Below, one piece after another: positions 1 to 5,089 of a stretch of 7,285 bases of DNA (the first letter of the stretch is position 1; the number at the start of each line of letters is the position of its first letter). The stretch comes from Alistipes sp. (lineage in GTDB: Bacteria; Bacteroidota; Bacteroidia; Bacteroidales; Rikenellaceae), in assembly GCA_017501025.1 (NCBI GenBank), contig JAFVXS010000097.1, positions 1 through 7,285 on the forward strand, written 5' to 3'. A program made the position numbers and the translations under genes. The notes below the pieces were generated by a model. The model searched no databases and was not told the origin of the DNA. It saw nothing but the letters and a program-made list of their open reading frames with translations.

Positions 1-1
1 A

Positions 2-1081
2 GCAGCATTGGCAGTAGCAACCTGCCTTATCGCTGTATCATCTTGCACTAGCAGCAAGAACCCTAATCTTACTATGGGTAGCAAGTTGCAGCTCGACACC
101 TTGTCGTATGCAATGGGTACCAATCTCGGCACATTCACCGTTGAGCGTATCGCCGATATCCCTTTCAACTACGAGATTTTCGTTAAGGGTATCGAGGAGG
201 GTGCTTTCGAGAAGGCATCTATGAAGGACGAGGAGGCTGTTGAGGTTTTCCGTACTTATGTAAGTGCAACTCTTCCAAAGCGTCGTGAGGCTCTTGCCGC
301 ACAACAGGCAGATTCACTCTCGACAGAGGCTCCTATCGAACTCTTTGAGCGTCAGAGCGAGTGCGACAGCGTTTCGTATGCTTACGGTATCAACATCGGT
401 GCAGACCTCCGCAACGCAGTATATCCTCTTCAATTGCGTTGGTTCTTGAAGGGCTTTGAGGATGTTCGCAAGGGCGAGGCAGTTATGGATGCAGCTGCTG
501 CACAGCAGTTTATCCAGAACTACTTCAACGTAACCTACCCTGCTATGGAGGCAGAGAAGTCGGCTGCTTGGTTGGCTAAAATGGAGAAGAAGAGCGGCGT
601 ACAGAAGACCGAGAGCGGTCTGCTCTACAAAATTATTGAGCAGGGCGATATGGGTCAGGCTGCAAAATCGACAAAAGATAAGGTTGAGGTACACTACACA
701 GGTCGTACCCGCGATGGTAAGGTATTTGACTCTTCGCACTTCGAGAACCTCCCAGAGGAGCGTCAGATGATGATGCGTCAATACGCACCGGATCGTTTCA
801 ACGAGGAGGATGGCAGCTACTTGGGCGACCAGACTATCTCGTTCGAGTTGGATCGTGTTATTCGCGGTTGGACAGAGGGTATGCAGTTGATTGGCCCTGG
901 TGGCAAGATTATCCTCTACATCCCTGCCGAGTTGGCTTACGGTGCTCGTGGCCCTCGTGAGATTGGTCCTAACGCAGCTCTCGAATTTGAGGTTGATTTG
1001 ATTAGCGTTGAGCACTTCGAGGAGCCTGAAATTCCTGAAAGTGCACTGCCAAACGATGATGGTGGCGAGGCTAAAAAATAG
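2..1081 (+). CDS. FKBP-type peptidyl-prolyl cis-trans isomerase lipoprotein (5'-truncated)
   Basis: Proline cis-trans isomerase, probably a periplasmic folding helper held in a membrane by a lipid anchor. The frame is open to the left edge, so the true start lies just upstream; the TTG at 8 is only an in-frame codon. Numbering from that codon, residues 1-12 are the hydrophobic part of a lipoprotein signal peptide ending in a lipobox-like AVSSC, with Cys13 the likely lipidated residue. Residues about 28-95 and 118-185 are two related helical units (DTLSYAMG and DSVSYAYG, each followed by an F[VL]KG motif), resembling the N-terminal FKBP_N dimerisation region of Mip/FkpA proteins but present twice. 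The catalytic FKBP domain spans about 200-335: HYTGRTRDGKVFDSS, VIRGWTEG and ELAYG supply the expected pocket residues Tyr230, Phe240, Asp241, Val284, Ile285, Trp288, Tyr311 and Phe327. A loop of about 40 residues separates DSS from VIRGW, against about 17-18 usually. The tail is acidic. No acidic run follows Cys13, so surface export is not indicated (inference). The family call is firm; activity and partners are not shown. Confidence 0.93.
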   Translation, partial: AALAVATCLIAVSSCTSSKNPNLTMGSKLQLDTLSYAMGTNLGTFTVERIADIPFNYEIFVKGIEEGAFEKASMKDEEAVEVFRTYVSATLPKRREALAAQQADSLSTEAPIELFERQSECDSVSYAYGINIGADLRNAVYPLQLRWFLKGFEDVRKGEAVMDAAAAQQFIQNYFNVTYPAMEAEKSAAWLAKMEKKSGVQKTESGLLYKIIEQGDMGQAAKSTKDKVEVHYTGRTRDGKVFDSSHFENLPEERQMMMRQYAPDRFNEEDGSYLGDQTISFELDRVIRGWTEGMQLIGPGGKIILYIPAELAYGARGPREIGPNAALEFEVDLISVEHFEEPEIPESALPNDDGGEAKK

Positions 1082-1094
1082 TCCGCACACAGGC

Positions 1095-1135
1095 AAAAAA
1101 ATACTGCTTTTCGATTCGGAAAGCAGTATTTTTTT
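1095..1135. terminator. Bidirectional intrinsic terminator between convergent genes
   Basis: A nearly perfect inverted repeat: 1095-1112 pairs with 1118-1135 around the loop GATTC, with one G-T wobble near the loop. The core arm is AATACTGCTTTTC. The outer part is an A-run on the left and a T-run on the right, so either strand's transcript ends the hairpin in a U-run. It begins 13 bp after the FKBP stop codon and ends 13 bp before the last base of the leftward tRNA nucleotidyltransferase gene, so it can serve both converging genes. Confidence 0.9.
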
Positions 1136-1148
1136 ATTGTGACGACAG

Positions 1149-2555
1149 CTACTCGCGACGTTTCAACCCTCGCTCGGCAGCCAATCGCTCCAACATTGCG
1201 TGGGCTGCATCGTATTCGTTCGGAATTTCGCCATCGAGTATCGCATTTTTGATAATCTCCTTCATCTCGCCAATGATATTACAAGGCGGAATATCGTACT
1301 CACGCATTATAATATCGCCCGTAATTGGTGGCTGGAAGTTGCGAATACGGTCACGCTCCTCCAACGAGTGCATCTTCTCCCGCACCAGAGCAAAATTTTT
1401 CAGGAAACGCTTGACCTTCTCCTCGATTCCCGACGTAATATCCGCCTCACACAACAACATCAGCTTCTCCACATCGTCGCCCGCCTCAAAGAGCAGACGT
1501 CGTACAGCAGAATCCGATACAATATCCTCGGCAAGAATTATAGGTCGCAGGTGCAAAAAGACCATCTTCTGTACAAACCGCATAGGCTCGCCGAGTGGCA
1601 ACCCCAAACGTCGGAATATATGCGGCACCATCTTCGAGCCGACAACCTCGTGCGAGTGGAAAGTCCAGCCTATTTTCGCATCATATCCCTTTGTCAGCGG
1701 CTTGGCGATATCGTGCATCACAGCAGCCCAACGCAGCCACAAATCGTCGCTACGACGTGCCACATTATCCAGCACTTTTAACGTATGGCGGAAGTTATCT
1801 TTGTGGGCGTGATTACCACGTCGTTCAACACCCGAAAGTGCCGCCATCTCCGGGAAAATCAACTTCAAAAGTCCCGTAAGATGGAGCAATTCGAAGCCGA
1901 TAGATGGCACAGGTGAAGCAACTATCTTATTGAGTTCTACTATTATACGCTCTTTCGAAACAATCTCAATACGTTGGCAGTTTCGTTGAATGGCATAGAA
2001 TGTTTCGTCGGAGAGTTCAAAGCCCAACTGCGATGCAAAGCGCACCGCACGCATCATTCGCAGCGGGTCATCCGAGAAGGTTATATCGGCATCACACGGC
2101 GTACGAATTATACAATCTTCGAGGTCGTACATACCATCAAACGGGTCGAGCAACTTGCCGAATGTAGCCGAGTTTAGCGACCACGCCATAGCGTTTATCG
2201 TAAAGTCTCGTCGCAGTTGGTCATCCTCGATTGTGCCGCACTCTACGGCAGGTTTTCGCGAGTCGGGAGAGTACGATTCACGACGAGCTCCGACGAACTC
2301 CAACTCCACACCGTCGGCACGCAATGCAGCCGTTCCGAAACGCTTAAAAACACTCACTTTCGTATGCAGTTCGCGACCCAAAGCCTCGGCAATCTCGATA
2401 CCGCTGCCAACGACAACGATATCGATATCGGTCGATGGACGGCGAAGATAGTAGTCACGCACATAGCCACCGACGACATACGCCTCGACATTATGAGCAT
2501 CGACTATGCGGGATATCTTCGAAAATATGGGTAGCGAGAGTGGGTTGTTCTCCAT
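1149..2555 (-). CDS. cca: CCA-adding tRNA nucleotidyltransferase with HD domain
   Basis: Adds or repairs the 3'-terminal CCA of tRNAs in the cytoplasm. The protein is 468 aa, a normal length for the HD-containing bacterial class II (poly(A) polymerase-like) family. The N-terminal nucleotidyltransferase head has the signature VGGYVRD (28-34) and the metal-binding DID (Asp43, Asp45). EDDQLRRDFTINAMA (110-124) and FSDDPLRMMRAVRF (160-173) carry the neck motifs that bind ATP/CTP by amino-acid templating. An HD domain follows, with His257 and MHDIAKP (His281-Asp282) as likely metal ligands; in homologues this domain is linked to phosphatase or phosphodiesterase activity. The C-terminal segment around 412-456 (GDIIMREYDIPP...GEIPNEYDAAHAML) matches the family tail. 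The ATG at 2553-2555 lies 11 bp after the pdxJ stop, so the two genes are probably co-transcribed. I assign full CCA addition rather than poly(A) polymerase or a CC-only enzyme because no second nucleotidyltransferase is in view; this is an inference. Confidence 0.92.
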   Translation of the reverse strand: MENNPLSLPIFSKISRIVDAHNVEAYVVGGYVRDYYLRRPSTDIDIVVVGSGIEIAEALGRELHTKVSVFKRFGTAALRADGVELEFVGARRESYSPDSRKPAVECGTIEDDQLRRDFTINAMAWSLNSATFGKLLDPFDGMYDLEDCIIRTPCDADITFSDDPLRMMRAVRFASQLGFELSDETFYAIQRNCQRIEIVSKERIIVELNKIVASPVPSIGFELLHLTGLLKLIFPEMAALSGVERRGNHAHKDNFRHTLKVLDNVARRSDDLWLRWAAVMHDIAKPLTKGYDAKIGWTFHSHEVVGSKMVPHIFRRLGLPLGEPMRFVQKMVFLHLRPIILAEDIVSDSAVRRLLFEAGDDVEKLMLLCEADITSGIEEKVKRFLKNFALVREKMHSLEERDRIRNFQPPITGDIIMREYDIPPCNIIGEMKEIIKNAILDGEIPNEYDAAHAMLERLAAERGLKRRE

Positions 2556-2566
2556 CGGTTAGTGCA

Positions 2567-3289
2567 TCAAAATTTTTGCAAAATCGCCCTCTGGTATAGT
2601 TGTACGGTATTTTCCAGACCGAAATATAGAGCATCGCTGATTAAGGCGTGACCTATCGAAACTTCATCACAAAACGGTATGCGGGCGATGAAATATCCTA
2701 AATTTTCGAGCGACAAATCGTGACCTGCATTCAAACCCAAGCCCTCCTCACGAGCAGCCTCGGCAGCAGCAACATACGGAGCAATTGACTCTTCGCGATT
2801 GGCCTTGTAGTCACGTGCATACGCCTCCGTATAGAGCTCTACACGGTCGGCACCGCACAACTTTGCTCCACGCACCATCTCGACAACAGGGTCCACAAAA
2901 ATCGAAGTGCGGATACCTTTACTACGGAACAACTCGCACATTTTTGTCAGAAATTCGCGATTTTCGATGGTATTCCAACCTGCATTCGAGGTGATTGCAT
3001 CGACTGCATCGGGCACCAACGTAACCTGTGCCGGGCGGGTTTGGCAGACCAAATCAATAAAAGAGTCTATCGGATTGCCTTCAATATTCAACTCTGTGGA
3101 TATCTGTTGTTTAAGAGCCGTAACATCGTCGTAGCGAATATGGCGGGCATCGGGACGCGGATGCACCGTAATTCCGTCGGCACCAAACCGTTCGATATCC
3201 AGAGCAGCCTTTACCACATCGGGCATATTACCGCCACGCGAATTACGAATCGTGGCAATCTTATTTATATTTACGCTCAATTTAGTCAT
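2567..3289 (-). CDS. pdxJ: Pyridoxine 5'-phosphate synthase
   Basis: Condenses 3-amino-2-oxopropyl phosphate (aminoacetone phosphate) with 1-deoxy-D-xylulose 5-phosphate to give pyridoxine 5'-phosphate, the last ring-forming step of the DXP-dependent vitamin B6 pathway; a cytoplasmic TIM barrel. From the chosen ATG (3287-3289) it has 240 aa, the usual length. Visible elements: LSVNINKIATIRNSRGG (4-20), ADGITVHPRPDARHI (37-51) with catalytic His43, LNIEGNP with Glu70, Thr100, VELYTE (150-155), AGHDL with His190, and SIGHALI with the Gly213-His214 phosphate-binding pair. By alignment from memory with E. coli PdxJ, Asp11-His12 is replaced here by Asn9-Lys10. The frame stays open to an ATG at 3326-3328, adding 13 residues (N, D, E, F and Y rich), but that extension is encoded by a short DNA tandem repeat and would start upstream of the predicted transcription start, so I reject it. 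First gene of a leftward unit with cca. Confidence 0.95.
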   Translation of the reverse strand: MTKLSVNINKIATIRNSRGGNMPDVVKAALDIERFGADGITVHPRPDARHIRYDDVTALKQQISTELNIEGNPIDSFIDLVCQTRPAQVTLVPDAVDAITSNAGWNTIENREFLTKMCELFRSKGIRTSIFVDPVVEMVRGAKLCGADRVELYTEAYARDYKANREESIAPYVAAAEAAREEGLGLNAGHDLSLENLGYFIARIPFCDEVSIGHALISDALYFGLENTVQLYQRAILQKF

Positions 3290-3293
3290 AGCT

Positions 3294-3321
3294 TCGTTAT
3301 ATTCGTTAAAATCGTTATATT
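3294..3321. repeat. Three tandem 9-bp repeats in the pdxJ/nadK control region
   Basis: Three head-to-tail units begin at 3295, 3304 and 3313: CGTTATATT, CGTTAAAAT, CGTTATATT. Units 1 and 3 are identical and the middle differs at two positions. A T also precedes each unit. The block lies between the pdxJ start codon and the predicted pdxJ promoter, that is in its probable 5' UTR, and its last unit runs into the nadK -7-like box. It could bind a protein or be chance low-complexity AT-rich sequence; function unknown. Confidence 0.75.
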
Positions 3322-3323
3322 TG
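3316..3323 (+). promoter_or_regulatory. Putative Bacteroidota -7 box for nadK (TATATTTG)
   Basis: TATATTTG is an exact match to TAnnTTTG, the established -7 element of the Bacteroides primary sigma factor. A TTC at 3293-3295, 20 nt upstream, is a weak candidate for the -33 TTG. A start about 5-9 nt downstream would put the transcript's 5' end near 3328-3332, giving nadK a leader of roughly 65-70 nt. Confidence 0.55.
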
Positions 3324-3325
3324 CA

Positions 3326-3333
3326 CAAAATTA
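3326..3333 (-). promoter_or_regulatory. Putative Bacteroidota -7 box for pdxJ-cca (TAATTTTG on minus strand)
   Basis: Read on the minus strand this is TAATTTTG, again matching TAnnTTTG. It would start transcription near 3317-3321 and give pdxJ a 5' UTR of about 30 nt that consists mostly of the tandem repeats. TTCG on the minus strand at 3356-3359, about 22 nt upstream, is only a weak -33 candidate. The box faces the nadK box with only two bases (CA) between them. Confidence 0.45.
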
Positions 3334-3401
3334 TGGTTGAGTTCGTAATGTTTTACGAATTTCCCGACGTAAAGTTACAAAAAACTTTAAGAATACGATG
3401 A
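3333..3401 (+). CDS. Possible 22-codon leader ORF overlapping the nadK start
   Basis: An ATG at 3333, 9 nt after the nadK -7-like box, opens a frame of 22 codons (MVEFVMFYEF... to ...LRIR) ending in TGA at 3399-3401. That stop overlaps the nadK ATG as ATGA, the geometry typical of translationally coupled genes. Four of the first ten residues are Phe or Tyr. If the predicted promoter is right, this ATG is within a few bases of the mRNA 5' end. There is no homology evidence and an ORF this short can occur by chance, so it is a candidate upstream ORF only. Confidence 0.3.
   Translation: MVEFVMFYEFPDVKLQKTLRIR
3342..3359. other. Inverted repeat (TTCGTAA-N4-TTACGAA)
   Basis: A perfect 7-bp inverted repeat around TGTT. 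In RNA it can extend by G-U, A-U and G-U pairs to about 10 bp (3339-3362). It lies in the predicted nadK leader and upstream of the predicted pdxJ -7 box, so it could be an RNA hairpin or a DNA operator. No U-run follows, so it is not a normal terminator. Confidence 0.6.
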
Positions 3402-4273
3402 AAATAGTACTTTTTTCACGTCCGAAAGCCGATATTATTGCAGCCGATATCGTCGAAATCTTCGCCGCTATCGACCGCTACGGCTTTGAGTTTGCCGTAA
3501 ACGAGGAGTTTGCCGACTCCATCGAGCCTATTCTTTGCCGCACCATTGCCGCAGAAAATCGCTACGGAGCAACTCTCTGCAAAGAGTCTGCCAATGCCGT
3601 TATGGTCTGCTATGGCGGTGACGGAACTCTGTTGGAGGGCATACACCGTCTCGATGGTCAGCAGATACCCGTTATAGGTATCAACTCCGGACGTTTGGGC
3701 TTTCTATCGCTCGCTCAACGCAGCGAAATTGGCGAAGTGTTCTGTCAAATCGCAAACAACAATCTGCAAATCGAGCAGCGAAAGATGTTGGAGGTTAGTT
3801 GTCTGATTAACGGAGAGCAACAGAAACTCTACGCCCTGAACGAGATAGCCGTACAACGTCTTGGTGCTACAATGATATCGATAGATACCAACATCGACGG
3901 CAAGAGCGTATCGAAGAGCAATGGCGACGGAGTGATTATCGCCACCCCGACAGGCTCTACCGCATACTCGATGAGTGCCGGCGGACCAATCATTGCCCCA
4001 TCGTGCAACTGTACGGTATTGACTCCGCTATCACCGCACAACCTGACACTGCGTCCCGTTGTCATTGCAGCCGAGTCGGTTATATCGTTGAAGATTCACA
4101 CACGAGGCAACAAAGCACTGATTTCTGCCGATAACCGCACCTTCGAAATCGAGGACCTTTCGGAGGTGACAATACGCAGTGCCGAGCGAACAATTTCTTT
4201 GGCAGTGCCGCACAATATATCATTCTACGATACGTTACATAACAAGATGATGTGGGGCGTAGATTTGCGATAG
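3398..4273 (+). CDS. nadK: NAD kinase
   Basis: Phosphorylates NAD to NADP using ATP (or polyphosphate in some homologues); cytoplasmic, the sole route to NADP in most bacteria. At 291 aa it is the normal length. The N-terminal Rossmann-like half carries YGGDGTLLEG (72-81), with the family GGDGT motif and its catalytic Asp75, followed by PVIGINSGRLGFLS (91-104). The C-terminal beta-sandwich half has the Asn148-Glu149 pair (ALNEIAVQR) and GDGVIIATPTGSTAYSMSAGGPI (176-198), which bind NAD. The usual Asp-Gly pair of the late SxDG motif reads SADN (243-246) here. The ATG at 3398 gives the family-typical beta-strand start MKIVLFSRPKAD. The gene follows a divergent promoter region shared with pdxJ and precedes uppS by 83 bp. 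Confidence 0.96.
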   Translation: MKIVLFSRPKADIIAADIVEIFAAIDRYGFEFAVNEEFADSIEPILCRTIAAENRYGATLCKESANAVMVCYGGDGTLLEGIHRLDGQQIPVIGINSGRLGFLSLAQRSEIGEVFCQIANNNLQIEQRKMLEVSCLINGEQQKLYALNEIAVQRLGATMISIDTNIDGKSVSKSNGDGVIIATPTGSTAYSMSAGGPIIAPSCNCTVLTPLSPHNLTLRPVVIAAESVISLKIHTRGNKALISADNRTFEIEDLSEVTIRSAERTISLAVPHNISFYDTLHNKMMWGVDLR

Positions 4274-4302
4274 CAGAGTCTAACGTCACCATTTTGCGTA
4301 TT

Positions 4303-4319
4303 TCTCTTTGAAAAAGAGA
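4303..4319 (+). other. Short intergenic hairpin between nadK and uppS
   Basis: TCTCTTT (4303-4309) pairs perfectly with AAAGAGA (4313-4319) around a GAA loop. The stem is short and A/T-rich, and GTTATTTG rather than a clean U-run follows, so at best it is a weak attenuating terminator. It sits just upstream of the uppS promoter-like box and could separate nadK from uppS-bamA expression. Confidence 0.35.
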
Positions 4320-4339
4320 GTTATTTGAAAAAAAGTAGT

Positions 4340-4347
4340 TATATTTG
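4340..4347 (+). promoter_or_regulatory. Putative Bacteroidota -7 box for uppS-bamA (TATATTTG)
   Basis: TATATTTG is the same octamer as the nadK box and matches TAnnTTTG. It ends 9 nt before the preferred uppS ATG, so transcription would begin almost at the start codon. I see no good -33 TTG 19-21 nt upstream, where the sequence is an A/G-rich hairpin arm, so promoter strength is uncertain. Confidence 0.5.
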
Positions 4348-4356
4348 CAAGTTATT

Positions 4357-5067
4357 ATGGACAACTGTCAGAAGATACCCGTACACGTCGCAATTATTAT
4401 GGACGGAAACGGCCGCTGGGCGAAGCTCCGCGGCAAAGAGCGTTTCGAGGGTCATATTGCGGGTGTGGACTCTATTCGCGAGTGCCTGAAAGCGGCTAAT
4501 CGCAATGGGGTCAAGTATCTTACGCTCTATGCCTTCTCGACCGAAAATTGGGGTCGTCCGGCAGAGGAGGTAGATGCTCTTATGGAGTTGTTCTGTCGCA
4601 GCGTCATCGCCGAGACTCCCGATTTGGTAAAGGAGGGCATCCGTGTCAGACTGATTGGTCGTCGCGACCGCTTCTCCGAGAAGGTACGTCAGCACCTCAC
4701 AACAATCGAAGAGTCCACAACGGCGGGCGATAAGCTTACGATGGTGCTTGCATTCGACTACTCTTCGCGTGACGAGATTACAATGGCAACCCGCACGCTG
4801 GCTCAAAAAGCCGCAGCAGGCGAAATCGACGTTCGCGACATCAACGAAGAGATGATTAGCCGCTCGCTCTATACGGCAGAGATTCCCGACCCCGACTTCA
4901 TTATTCGCACAAGCGGGGAGTGTCGTTTGAGCAACTTTTTGCTTTGGCAGGCATCTTATGCCGAGATGTACTTCCCCGAAGTGATGTGGCCCGATTTCAA
5001 ACAAAACGAATTTGATGAGGCGATAAAGGTCTATCAGCAGCGTGACCGCCGATATGGAAAACTTTAA
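4357..5067 (+). CDS. uppS: Isoprenyl transferase (undecaprenyl diphosphate synthase)
   Basis: Adds cis isoprene units from isopentenyl diphosphate to farnesyl diphosphate, giving the C55 lipid carrier used for peptidoglycan and surface polysaccharides; acts at the cytoplasmic membrane face. From the ATG at 4357 it has 236 aa, a normal cis-prenyltransferase length. Signatures: HVAIIMDGNGRWA (10-22) with catalytic Asp16 and diphosphate-binding Asn18/Arg20, GHIAGVDSI with His33, YAFSTENWGRP (58-68), and IPDPDFIIRTSGECRLSNFLLWQASYAEMYF (176-206) with Arg184, Arg190 and Glu203, equivalents of E. coli Arg194, Arg200 and Glu213. The frame also contains a TTG at 4345, four codons earlier, but that codon is part of the promoter-like octamer and gives no conserved residues. 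bamA begins 22 bp after the stop (or overlaps it by 14 bp if its earlier ATG is used), which indicates an operon. Confidence 0.95.
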   Translation: MDNCQKIPVHVAIIMDGNGRWAKLRGKERFEGHIAGVDSIRECLKAANRNGVKYLTLYAFSTENWGRPAEEVDALMELFCRSVIAETPDLVKEGIRVRLIGRRDRFSEKVRQHLTTIEESTTAGDKLTMVLAFDYSSRDEITMATRTLAQKAAAGEIDVRDINEEMISRSLYTAEIPDPDFIIRTSGECRLSNFLLWQASYAEMYFPEVMWPDFKQNEFDEAIKVYQQRDRRYGKL

Positions 5068-5089
5068 GCCCAAACAACAGATATTACCG

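Noticed and set aside
314..1096. 260-codon minus-strand ORF opposite the FKBP gene
   Set aside because: Low-complexity-looking translation rich in Leu, Thr, Arg and Cys with no recognisable domain; the plus strand encodes a clear FKBP. It is a by-product of biased codon use.
1249..1812. 187-codon plus-strand ORF within the tRNA nucleotidyltransferase gene
   Set aside because: The minus-strand protein has all family motifs across this stretch; the plus-strand reading is Ser/Arg-rich and motif-free.
3290..3328. 13-residue N-terminal extension of PdxJ from an upstream ATG
   Set aside because: It is encoded by the 9-bp tandem repeats, lies ahead of the family's conserved start (MTKLSVNINK) and would begin upstream of the predicted transcription start.
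4345..4356. TTG at 4345 as the uppS start
   Set aside because: The codon is part of the TATATTTG promoter-like octamer; ATG at 4357 gives the expected N-terminus and length.
5054..5089. ATG at 5054 as the bamA start
   Set aside because: Possible but less likely: it overlaps uppS by 14 bp and adds a long polar stretch before the signal peptide; ATG at 5090 gives a compact one.
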